Assembly (NCBI GenBank): GCA_036250195.1
Contig: JAVHZZ010000006.1
Location: 165,498,424 to 165,562,423 of the forward strand
DNA length: 64,000 nt
Origin: Mixophyes australis
Taxonomy: Eukaryota; Chordata; Amphibia; Anura; Limnodynastidae
Direction of reading: 5' to 3'
Positions 50,301-59,162 of the stretch are shown here, piece by piece. Below the pieces are notes generated by a model. The model did no database searches, had not been told where the DNA came from, and saw nothing but the letters and a program-made list of their open reading frames with translations. The translations under genes and the position numbers were made by a program. Positions within the stretch are counted from its first letter, which is position 1. Every line of letters starts with the position of its first letter.

Positions 50301-50526
50301 TGTGATGTTATTGCATTAGATATGCTTAATGTTTGTAGACACTCCCTTATATGTTTAAGCTTGAATCTTTAGTGATGGTCCCTAAGACCATGGGGAATGC
50401 TGGGAAGTGGGTGTGGGCAGTGTGTAATGTACCTGGAGTCTGTAAATGGCTGAATAAAGAGCTCAGCAGTGCCCACCCATGCTTCAGTGTCCTGATGAAC
50501 TGATTTACAACTATATTAACAAAACA
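50301..50526 (+). repeat. 3' LTR
   Basis: Identical in length to the 5' LTR. The two differences I see are C in the 5' LTR versus T here, at GTG(C/T)AATG and CTG(C/T)AAAT. Confidence 0.95.
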
Positions 50527-50531
50527 ATAGG
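50527..50531. repeat. Target-site duplication ATAGG (right)
   Basis: Exact copy of 45963-45967. Confidence 0.95.
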
Positions 50532-50762
50532 CTTCAATGATAACACCATCTTCAGATTGTGTTAACCATCGGGAACAAGTTTGATTTTTGTAACTTGGTA
50601 AATTGCGCAAAATAGCAATTTAACAGTCCCTGTGTTTTTGTGTTCTCAGTCATATCCAATATCTGCTGCTATGTCCTAGTAATAAATCAAAATAATCTTT
50701 AAATATACGGATGTTTTCAGGGGGGTTTTAATGAAAAAACAGATTGATAAATAGGTCCCTAT
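50532..50762. mobile_element. MITE right part, split by the Ty3 element
   Basis: The sequence ends GATTGATAAATAGGTCCCTA, the reverse of a GGGACCTATTTATCAATC MITE terminus. The left part should be 45775-45962, beginning with CTTATCAAAATTCTG after the L2 tail. The Ty3 insertion lies between them. Confidence 0.4.
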
Positions 50763-52239
50763 ATAAAATGACAAGGTAGGTCTCAACTAAAAGAATGATA
50801 ATTGAATTAGTTACTGTTCCAGTAAGCATGGCATGGTTACGTTTTCCAATACCTTTAATTACAAGCAACTATTCCTTGATTCTACCCAACAAATTGTTCT
50901 AGTTTTCATGGGGAACAAGGTTATCAAAACACCTGACACTTCTTTAGTTTGTCTCAATGGTTACTTGTTCACAGCTAATAGACAGTTTTCCCGTAAGTGA
51001 TTCACAGGCTTTGAGAACTTACGGCATTTTCATAAAGACAGTGCAATGAGTCACAATGTGATAGTACACCGCACTGAACAACAGCTACTTAGAGGAGAGT
51101 GGGCAGTACGTAACCACTTTCAAGAAGAAAACTAACAAGCCATCCAGTCTCCTAACAACACAATTTTTCTTCCACACTGAATGAAAAACTAAGTACTCAC
51201 TTTTTTTTCCACATTTTGCACATTCAAAAACATTGCTTTAAAAATATTTTTTGTGCCACACTGATAAACAATACTGTATAAATTAACCTGGATTACCTTC
51301 AGTCACTGTTATCACACTTTTCTGTTCATAGAATAATCACAAACAATTCTAGCACAACACACAGTTTTAGATATAAAGAACAAAACCATGCTTCTTTAAA
51401 ATGCAGTAATCAATCTGATCTAGACTGAACTTAAAGAAATAACACGGGGAGGACCCAGGTGGGGAGGGGGGGGGGGGGGGATTGATGACAATGTGGTTTG
51501 GGTCATCAGCTGTTGTCATGATGACCCTATTCATGTCACGACCTGCCCTGCAAAGCCTGATGATGTAAACTGTGACATCATCACTTCAAAGGAAAATCCA
51601 ACCCTGTCTATGACCAGGGAAAGTAGAAGAATACATTTTGGGATATATTTCCAGTGATGTCTTAAAATAATCCCCTTTTTAAATGGAGAGTCAATACTTC
51701 CTTGTGGGCAAGAGGGATGAAGCATTGGAAGATAGATGTAATTTTTGTAAAAAACATATATGCCCTTTTTCTTCTATATATTAAAAACTAAAATTATATT
51801 TATTTTAATATGACCAAAACAAATCCCTATCTTCACTAAGGAAAAAGAAAATATATATATAATTCACTCATTACATATATAATTTTTTTGGGCCAATTCA
51901 TCATAAAAATGTGAAAATTGGTCTGGTTATTTACATGTAAAACATTCTAGGAAATTAAATGGTTAAAGATGAAATAGCCACAATAAAACTTCATTTTTAT
52001 TTTTGCAAAAATGGTTCCTGTTATGATGTGCAGCTGGAAATGAGTCATCCATTTAAATAGCCCACCACCTTTTATATATTCACCACCTTGAAAATGAATG
52101 TCTGTAATCCGAGTATTTCATTCCTGCATTAAAATATATTTTAATAAATAAGTAAATAAATCTTTACTGTCTGTACAATGAGATGAATTCTTAAATGGAC
52201 ACACTTATAATTTTCTTTTATATTTGATGCTTAAAACAT
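50763..52239. other. No recognisable feature
   Basis: AT-rich sequence with a G-run near 51468-51480. I see no coding frame, LINE landmark or inverted-end element. Confidence 0.55.
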
Positions 52240-52415
52240 AGGGGTCTATTTATCATTGGTGACTGGTGGGCGGCAGTAAGTATCATTTTGTATTGCTGCA
52301 TACAGGAGTAATACAAAATATATTGCCACTTGTATTTACTATGCGAGGGCTCGTTGGTGAAACCCACCTCCCAAACTAACTAGAAACTCTTTCACTGGCA
52401 GCCTAATCCCAAATT
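52240..52415. mobile_element. MITE, 'CTCATTGGTGGC' family, copy 2 (truncated)
   Basis: It begins GGGGTCTATTTATCATTGGTGACTGGTGGGCGGCAGTAAG and follows the block order of the copy at 5404-5586. The right terminus is missing. Confidence 0.55.
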
Positions 52416-52500
52416 TTCAACATTGACAAAATAAACAATATAATTTATGTTCTGCATCTTAGGTGCCTTTTTTGAAAGTCATTGTTTCTCTTATATGGGG

Positions 52501-52510
52501 AGGCAAGCAA

Positions 52511-52561
<51 letters not shown>

Positions 52562-52568
52562 CTTGCCT
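52501..52568. repeat. (AT)n flanked by perfect inverted 10-mers
   Basis: AGGCAAGCAA (52501-52510) and TTGCTTGCCT (52559-52568) enclose an AT tract of about 22 units. The whole forms one long hairpin, probably the core of a palindromic MITE. Confidence 0.85.
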
Positions 52569-52649
52569 AAGTGATTGCAAAAATATATGCAGGGCCAGAC
52601 TGGGACTAAAAATCAGCCCTGGCATTTAAAGCACACAGGCCCACCTGCT

Positions 52650-53035
52650 GTGAGCTCCATGCACGATATTGTTGCACGCTGGTGTGGCTTTGAGACAGTT
52701 GCACATTGTTTTTAAAGGGCTGCTGTGGCCGAGTCCATCTTGGAATGTGCTCCAGCGACAGGAGGGTTAATACCCCAGCGCTAGGGGATGTAAAAATGTA
52801 TTAAAGGGAATATTTATTCATTTAAATGTATATATTAGATATTTGGGCACTGTGGCGCCGGTTAGTAACCACCGTGCAGCGCCGAAAAGGTTAAGTCCCG
52901 GTACTAGGCAGTTGGAGTGTAAATGCATTTGATCATGAATAGATTTATTAATTAGATTATGGAGGAAATTTGTGTCTGTCACTCTTCTGAAGAAAGGAAG
53001 ACCCACGCTACTTAAGTCTTTTCACCAACACATCT
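52650..53035 (-). repeat. Dispersed repeat, copy 2 (partner at 26875-27330)
   Basis: The inverted copy of the 26.9 kb repeat, with the same ordered blocks listed there. It includes GCGCCGG and CAGCGCCG islands and TTCTTCAGAA near the outer end. Confidence 0.65.
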
Positions 53036-53336
53036 TTTAGCCTGAATACACAAATAGGGACTATTTGAATAAGCAAGTAATTTGGGAAATCACAGATTGA
53101 TTTGAATTTTGTTTTAATTGAAGTTTATATTCTGTTAAATCCAAGTTTAGCGAATATATTACATCCTGATGTTAAACATTGGATGTAATATATTAGACTT
53201 TGTGGTGCCAGATAGGATCAGGTGGCTGTGATACCCCCTGCCAACATGTGTGTCAGAAACAGTATATAAAGAATTGTATTTTGTATTTTAACTGTGTTAT
53301 ACCATCTGAACTTCTGGAGATCATTATTTAGACTTA

Positions 53337-53568
53337 GGGGCATATTCAATTGACGGCGGGATCGCCGAAAATCCCGCGCTCTAAAAATATTACCGTTAAT
53401 ACGGTAATCCTGCGCGTAAATACCGTTAATACGGTAATTTACTCGCTGGATTTCAGCTCGCAGCTCAGGGAGCCGCGAGCTGAAATCCAGCGAGATATTA
53501 CCGTATTAACGGTAATATCTTTTGAGCGCAGGATTTTCGGCGATCCCGCCATCAATTGAATACCCCCC
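53337..53568. mobile_element. Palindromic MITE (GGGGCATATTCAATTG... family), copy 1
   Basis: Inverted ends of about 46 bp match almost perfectly (GGGGCATATTCAATTGACGG against GGGGGGTATTCAATTGATGG in reverse). Inside are further inverted blocks: CTCGCTGGATTTCAGCTCGC against GCGAGCTGAAATCCAGCGAG. The hairpin unit TACCGTTAATACGGTA occurs at 53391 and 53421. Flanks are TTA/TAG, so the duplication is a T/A-rich 2-3 bp site. No coding capacity. Confidence 0.9.
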
Positions 53569-54001
53569 TAGTGTTAAAACACTGACGCTTTAAATTAACA
53601 TTGATGTAAGTCGCGCTGACGTCGGACTGAAGGGCTGGAGTCCTGTGTCTTCGAAATGACTGCCTATCAGCATGCCGTTTCCATTGGAGATCTTGCGCTT
53701 CAGTGTTCAGGTAAGTCTGCTTATATTGTATTCGTTTTTGACAGAATTCAGGTCTTTTTTTAGGACTAAAGCCTGTTGGAATTATCAGGATCATTAATAC
53801 GTACCCAGCCCCTTTGGAGAACCTGTATGAGGATATACATGATGATGTCTGTGTTTATTTGGTTATCAATGGATAGCAGTAGTTATTGACTTTATATTCT
53901 TTCTGGAGAATGGGTTTCTTAATAATAGATCCCCTACCTGTATGTCCAAATCTAAAAGGCTTTTTATAGCATATCCCTAATCAGAACCTTTCTCTCCCAG
54001 G

Positions 54002-54208
54002 ATGCCACCAATCCACTCAATGATCATTTCTCATCTTAACTACTGCAACCTTTTCCTTACTGGCCTTCCCCGCTCCCATCCCGCTCTTCAATCTATACTT
54101 AATGTTGCAGCTAGGCGTGTCTATCTCTTTTGCTGCTCCACATCTGCCTCCCCTCTCTGCCAAGCCTTACAATGGTTCCCCTACAGAATCCTCTTCAAAC
54201 TCCTCACC
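54002..54208 (+). mobile_element. L2-type LINE reverse transcriptase fragment
   Basis: The frame reads SMIISHLNYCNLFLTGLPRS, then LQSILNVAARRVY and ASPLCQALQWFPYRILFKLL, the conserved 'RLDYCN' to 'LHWLPI..RI.FKLL' segment of L2-clade reverse transcriptase. It is truncated at both sides, and an LTR-element interior begins right after it. Confidence 0.85.
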
Positions 54209-54776
54209 GATATAATGCTTGTCCAAGGGATGTTTTCTACAAAGAGATTCAAATGGAGTAAGGTCCCTAAGAACATAGGTTGGTGGGCAGGGATCGCAAG
54301 AAATGATCTAATTTGGAAGAATTCAACAGGGGCTTGAGGATTTGCGGGAGGGGGATTGGGGTTGGAGATCCGCTAGCGAAAGCCAGCGGCCCTGTTTGGA
54401 AAAATCTACTGGGAAATTTAAGCCCTGCACGAGACCAGTTACGGTGGATCGTAGAGGCAGATCTGGACGGGAACACCGGGTTATGCCAGATGGGGGTTAA
54501 AGGAGATATTGCAGTTGAAAGTTTTAGTTTGAAGGAGTTGGAGTCCCAGAGCATAGCATCAAAAGTTTTAGTTTGAAGGAGTTGGAGTCCCAGAGCATAG
54601 CATCAAATTTGATAGAAGGCAGTGCTCTAACAGCAGGGGGGCGACGGGCGGAAGATACGCCCCAGAGAGAGGAGAGATCGGGCAGGGTTAGATGGGCCAA
54701 TGATATCCCCCCTTTTTAAAAACAATCGCAGAGATGTGCTCCTCGTGAATTCCGCACCACCCTAATTGGTGATGCT
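54209..54776 (+). mobile_element. Internal 3' region of an LTR element (coding remnant)
   Basis: This block lies between the L2 fragment and a polypurine tract plus LTR. It has open frames of 87-111 codons in different phases, rich in Gly, Arg and Trp, which look like pieces of one coding sequence disrupted by a 44 bp tandem duplication (54518-54605). I do not recognise the protein family. Confidence 0.4.
54518..54605. repeat. Perfect 44 bp tandem duplication
   Basis: The 44 bp unit starting AAAGTTTTAGTTTGAAGG occurs twice head to tail (54518-54561 and 54562-54605) without mismatch. 44 is not a multiple of three, so it shifts the surrounding frame. Confidence 0.9.
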
Positions 54777-54787
54777 AGGGGGAGGGA
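54777..54787 (+). other. Polypurine tract of the 54.8 kb LTR element
   Basis: AGGGGGAGGGA lies two bases before the LTR start, which marks the following LTR as a 3' LTR on the plus strand. Confidence 0.6.
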
Positions 54788-54789
54788 TA

Positions 54790-55335
54790 TGTGACAAAGG
54801 GAAGGGTTTGTCACAGGTCTCTAAGAGAGGAATCTGTTGTGCAGCTGACAGTCTGCAGGTCAAAACTGTAGACCGCGTTACAAACAGACATACCAGTGCA
54901 CCTAGGTTCAGAGATATACAGGTGTGAAACATGTGTCACAAAGTAGAAGTGTAAAATGGGATTTTACTTACATGCTTTCACATTGTCTTTTCCACAGCTA
55001 CAGCTGGGTGTGTCTGCAACCAAGAGTGGTTACAGAGCATCCACAGGGAGCTCCTTTTAAAGACAAAGGGGGAGTGTCGCCTTTCCATCAAGCCAGGGCT
55101 GTGGGAGGAGTGTCAGGTATAAAAACCTGGTTGTCTCACTGTTCAGTGCGACTGATGCTAGAGAAACTGGCCCAGTGTCTAGAGAGCTGGTTTCTGTTTA
55201 TTTAGTGTTTAGGGTCATTTATAAGCCACTGTATGGAATCTTTATGCTGTCAAGTATTTTACCATCCTGACATTAAAACAAAGTAAAAAGAAAGAAGTTG
55301 TACATATGTGTTTCACCAGAAGTGTGCATTTGTCA
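54790..55335 (+). repeat. Probable 3' LTR (546 bp)
   Basis: It starts TGTGACAAAGGG and ends CATTTGTCA, with imperfect terminal inversion. It contains a TATA box (TATAAAA, 55118-55124) and ATTAAA (55272-55277) as a possible poly(A) signal, in the correct U3-R-U5 order. No 5' LTR copy is in the window, and the right flank is an AT microsatellite that hides any target duplication. Confidence 0.65.
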
Positions 55336-55399
55336 ATATATATATATATATATACAGGCACAAGCTGGCAAGTTTAAGCCCGGGGGCGAACAGGCGGCC

Positions 55400-55515
55400 G
55401 TATCACATGACACGCAATGCGGCCGCGTAATTGATGATGCGGCCGCATCGTGTGTCATGTGAGGCGGCCGCCTGTGCGCTGACGCGGCCGCATCGCGTGT
55501 CACGAGATGCGGCCG
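55400..55515. repeat. CpG-rich inverted cluster with four GCGGCCGC octamers
   Basis: GCGGCCGC occurs at 55419, 55439, 55464 and 55484, in an otherwise AT-rich region. The segments CACATGACACGCAATGCGGC (from 55404) and its near reverse complement (to 55461) form a stem of about 23 bp. Confidence 0.85.
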
Positions 55516-55954
55516 AAGGTAATAAATAGGAAATATTGCATTGGAGGGGGGGGGGGGGGGGGTGTCCCGGCCCTAATAACGGTTGGACTGAGTGGCCCAG
55601 TCCGACCCTGTATTTATATATACAAAACACACACACACACACACAACTGTCCAGATTTAGGCAGGACAGTCCTGAAACGCAGTCCCAGAAAGGGGTTAAG
55701 TTTGTGCGAAAATGGGCAGTTTTGTCCCAAAGTAGATGATTTTGGGCAGATCTGGCCAGGGTTTGGGCAGATCGGGGCTTATATTGTCTCCATTTTGCAT
55801 GTGTTAATGTTGGGAGTTATGCCACACCCCATTTTTAAATTATCGTCCACCCAATATTTGGCTCATCCATTTGGTGTTTCAGCACAGACAACTTGTAGAG
55901 AAGCAGTCTGCTAAATATGTACAGGGTACTGCCACTGATTTGACTAGAAAAAGA

Positions 55955-55969
55955 ATAAAAAAATGTTTT
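55955..55969. repeat. 15 bp target-site duplication (left)
   Basis: ATAAAAAAATGTTTT is repeated exactly at 58944-58958. Joining the flanks outside would leave one copy, as expected for an insertion. Confidence 0.85.
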
Positions 55970-56882
55970 GCCGTGGCGCAGCCTGTGGATAGAGAAGGGA
56001 TATGGGGGGGGGGGGAGGGAAAGGAGGGAGAGAGAGAGAGAGAGAGAGAAAAAGAGAGGGGGGGGGAGAGAGAGAGGGGGGGGGGAGAGAGGGAGGATAT
56101 GTGGGGGTGATAGGGATGTGTTGTGGAGAACACAGATTCCTAGTACCTTACAGTATGCTTATAGGGCTTCTATAAGTTTATAGCTCTTTTGGTGTTGTGA
56201 GTTAATTAGCCCTGTGTGGCGGCCCTATTGGCACTGTATATTTTGGGGGTAAGGTACCTCTTGTGAGGGGTGTGGTGGAACGATGAGGGGTACTAAATAG
56301 CTCTTATATGGCTAGAGCTGAGATAAAGAGGCAGTGTGTGGTGTGCTGGCCTCTGTTAATGTGTTTGTGTTGCTGTGTGTATGGGATAGGCGCTATATAC
56401 TATGTGTGGTGGTGAGTGGGGATAAGTGGTGTAAAGAGAGCTGTTAGGCTTTTGCTGAGGAGCTCTTATAAGAGCATTTGGTATCTTACAGCTGGTTTTG
56501 TTGAACTGTGGATTGAGCGCTGTGGAAAAAACGGGTCTTCTTGTTGTTTCAAGCGGCGATGTTGTGGCTTTGGATTAAACTGGGCTGTTTTTTTCTCTCT
56601 TTTCTTTTTCTGTGGTTTCCTGTGCAGGACTTCCGGTTTTGGTGGAGCGCAGACTGCGTTCCACTGTGGTTCCTGCTTATTTTCTTGTGAGCTTGTTTGC
56701 CCCTTTGTTCCTGGAGCTGAGTGGGGAAGTGATTTCCAGGGTGGAGGTAGCTTTCCACTGGTCGTTTTCTGTAGTGTGTGGGGTCCAACGCGTTTCGTCC
56801 TTAGACTTCGTCAGGGATGTGTCCTCTTTGTATGTTACTGCTTTTATAATGAGAGGTGTTCTGGAAAAAAGAGCGGGAGTGC
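55965..56882. repeat. Left inverted arm
   Basis: Reverse complement of 57895-58812. It includes a poly-G/GA tract (56004-56100). The 176-codon open frame at 56416-56946 is mirrored in the right arm (57849-58361, minus). It has no recognisable domain and runs opposite to the ribozyme-like motif, so I do not call it a gene. Confidence 0.9.
56784..56817 (-). ncRNA. Hammerhead-ribozyme-like motif (left arm)
   Basis: Exact reverse complement of 57960-57993, read on the minus strand. A transcript across the whole element in the plus direction would hold one ribozyme-like sequence and one antisense copy that could pair with it. Confidence 0.65.
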
Positions 56883-57335
56883 GGGCGGGAGGGCGGGCGG
56901 GGGTCTAGATATAGACCCCTTACCACATAACAGCAACCAGCTATAAAGCTTATACCAGTATAACCACCCCAATCCCCCCCCATTAAAACCACACTACACC
57001 CATTATAAACGCCCTCCCCCCCCCCCTTTATTTATCATAATGTAATAGGTCTCCCTCAGCGAAAAGTCCACCCCCACCCCCCCCAAAACCCCGCCCCCCC
57101 CATCCCCACCAGCAAAATAAACCCCATAATTATTTACACTTAGAGGTTCTGCCCCCACCACATAAAAAATCCATACAATCAAGATTATACTCACCCTCCT
57201 TAGCCAACCAATAGTAAACATATACAACGGAGAACACCTGGACCCGATGCACCCGTCCCACCAACACACAGCCCCGTAGCAGGCCACGCCCCTCACACAC
57301 ACACCGGTCATCATATCCCTCAAATATCCGGTAAT

Positions 57336-57826
57336 CGCACTCCACATACCTTAACACCCCTTCATAGGCAAAATTATTTCAGTCACCAACTAAGACACGC
57401 CCACTTATCCCCCAACCAATCCCCAGCCCACATTACCAACACACCCACATGAATCTGACCAACACGTCACCCAGGCCACTACAAGCTACACCGCAGAAGT
57501 TAAACGATGCACGGCCAGCCAGCCCCGTTTTGAGCATATAAACAAGAGAATAAGTTTAAATACACCGCAATACGCCACGCCACCTTAAGCCCATCATCAC
57601 CCTCGCACTCCACATACCTTAACACCCCCTCATAGGCAAATGTTATCAGTCACCAACTAAGATACGCCCACTTATCCCCCAACCAATCCCCAGCCCACAT
57701 TACCAACACACCCACATGAATCCGACCAACACGTCACCCAGGCCACTACAAGATACACCGCAGTAACAAGAGAATAAGTTTAAATACACCCAATACGCCA
57801 CGCCACCTAAAGCCCACCATCACCCT
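57336..57826. repeat. Tandem duplication in the foldback loop (period about 268 bp)
   Basis: CGCACTCCACATACCTTAAC begins at 57336 and again at 57604. The following 220-268 bp match with small changes; the second unit lacks about 45 bp present near 57500-57540 in the first. Both units carry CCAACCAATCCCC, a CCAAT-type block. Confidence 0.85.
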
Positions 57827-57894
57827 CCACTCCAATAAACACAACAATTCACAATAAAAGTATAAAACGATCCCCCCCCCCCCCTCCCCCCGAA

Positions 57895-58812
57895 GCACTC
57901 CCGCTCTTTTTTCCAGAACACCTCTCATTATAAAAGCAGTAACATACAAAGAGGACACATCCCTGACGAAGTCTAAGGACGAAACGCGTTGGACCCCACA
58001 CACTACAGAAAACGACCAGTGGAAAGCTACCTCCACCCTGGAAATCACTTCCCCACTCAGCTCCGGGAACAAAGGGGCAAACAAGCTCACAAGAAAATAA
58101 GCAGGAACCACAGTGGAACGCAGTCTGCGCTCCACCAAAACCGGAAGTCCTGCACAGGAAACCACAGAAAAAGAAAAGAGAGAAAAAAACAGCCCAGTTT
58201 AATCCAAAGCCACAACATCGCCGCTTGAAACAACAAGAAGACCCGTTTTTTCCACAGCGCTCAATCCACAGTTCAACAAAACCAGCTGTAAGATACCAAA
58301 TGCTCTTATAAGAGCTCCTCAGCAAAAGCCTAACAGCTCTCTTTACACCACTTATCCCCACTCACCACCACACATAGTATATAGCGCCTATCCCATACAC
58401 ACAGCAACACAAACACATTAACAGAGGCCAGCACACCACACACTGCCTCTTTATCTCAGCTCTAGCCATATAAGAGCTATTTAGTACCCCTCATCGTTCC
58501 ACCACACCCCTCACAAGAGGTACCTTACCCCCAAAATATACAGTGCCAATAGGGCCGCCACACAGGGCTAATTAACTCACAACACCAAAAGAGCTATAAA
58601 CTTATAGAAGCCCTATAAGCATACTGTAAGGTACTAGGAATCTGTGTTCTCCACAACACATCCCTATCACCCCCACATATCCTCCCTCTCTCCCCCCCCC
58701 CTCACTCTCTCCCCCCCCCTCTCTTTTTCTCTCTCTCTCTCTCTCTCTCCCTCCTTTCCCTCCCCCCCCCCCCATATCCCTTCTCTATCCACAGGCTGCG
58801 CCACGGCAAAAC
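57895..58812. repeat. Right inverted arm
   Basis: Reverse complement of 55965-56882. Position p in one arm pairs with 114777 minus p in the other, throughout the parts I checked. Confidence 0.9.
57960..57993 (+). ncRNA. Hammerhead-ribozyme-like motif (right arm)
   Basis: Layout: TCC (stem I strand), CTGACGA (57963-57969, conserved CUGANGA box), an extra A, GTC, loop TAAG, GAC (stem II), GAAA (57981-57984, conserved GAAA box overlapping the stem III start), self-complementary ACGCGT (57984-57989), then T, then GGA (stem I strand). Predicted cleavage is after T57990. Stem III is only two pairs within one molecule but six between two molecules. This fits the published diminished-stem-III hammerheads of Penelope-like elements that cleave as dimers. 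The extra A before stem II departs from the strict consensus. No folding was run. Confidence 0.65.
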
Positions 58813-58911
58813 CAAGAACAGAAACAAACAGATCGGCAATCGGAACACCCGAAGTATCCGTAACGGCGGCACCAATCCCTACCAAACCCCTGACAAGCGC
58901 AGACGTCCAAG
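58795..58911 (+). other. Exon-like segment at the 3' end of the foldback element
   Basis: A long pyrimidine tract (58740-58790) and CTATCCACAG form a strong 3' splice site before 58795. AAG|GTAAGC forms a 5' splice site after 58911. The 117 nt between is open in one frame (39 codons, Thr/Pro/Ser-rich). Penelope-like elements are known to retain introns, so this could be a remnant exon. It could also be chance. Confidence 0.35.
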
Positions 58912-58943
58912 GTAAGCTCTCGTACGAGAGACCCCCCCACCCT

Positions 58944-58958
58944 ATAAAAAAATGTTTT
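58944..58958. repeat. 15 bp target-site duplication (right)
   Basis: ATAAAAAAATGTTTT, identical to 55955-55969. Confidence 0.85.
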
Positions 58959-59162
58959 AGTGATTATTAGTGGGCTATTATCCCTGCATTATAATTACTT
59001 TTATAAAATGCAGTGGACACCTGTTTTACATGACATGGCACTGCAGACCACTCGCTAATAACACACATGTTGATGTCGTACAAAAACAATAACTAGTGCC
59101 AAATAAATAAATTAATCTTCTCCAGAATGATTAGATATAACTGCAAAACACTGAACGTATAG

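Larger units (their letters stand above)
45968..50526 (+). mobile_element. Complete Ty3/Gypsy LTR retrotransposon (4,559 bp)
   Basis: Two 226 bp LTRs (TG...CA) flank a gag-pol region, with a primer-binding site touching the 5' LTR, a purine tract touching the 3' LTR and a 5 bp target duplication. Gene order protease, RT, RNase H, integrase assigns it to Ty3/Gypsy. The MMDD catalytic motif, integrase sequence and single gag-pol frame suggest a Mag-like lineage, but that is from memory. The two LTRs differ at two of 226 positions by eye, so the insertion is young. The open reading frame has five in-frame stops and no frameshift. It appears to have inserted into a MITE, whose right end is at about 50762. 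Confidence 0.95.
55970..58943 (+). mobile_element. Foldback retroelement with hammerhead-like motifs (2,974 bp)
   Basis: Two inverted arms (55965-56882 and 57895-58812, each 918 bp including a 5 bp overlap into the target duplication) flank a 1 kb loop. A further 131 bp follows the right arm before the 15 bp duplication. The arms align without any net gap; even the G-, GA- and AT-type tracts have equal lengths. I found two mismatches in the parts I compared. The long exact target duplication and absence of a transposase point to retrotransposition. The hammerhead-like motif in each arm points to a Penelope-like element, many of which carry direct or inverted long repeats. I orient it plus because the loop, right arm and right tail share the A/C-rich strand and the right-arm ribozyme reads plus. 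No reverse transcriptase is encoded, so it is non-autonomous or truncated. Confidence 0.75.

Noticed and set aside
56416..56946. 176-codon open frame in the left foldback arm, with a 170-codon mirror copy in the right arm
   Set aside because: No recognisable domain, composition follows G-rich repeat sequence, and it is duplicated only because the arms are inverted copies. It runs antisense to the ribozyme-like motif.
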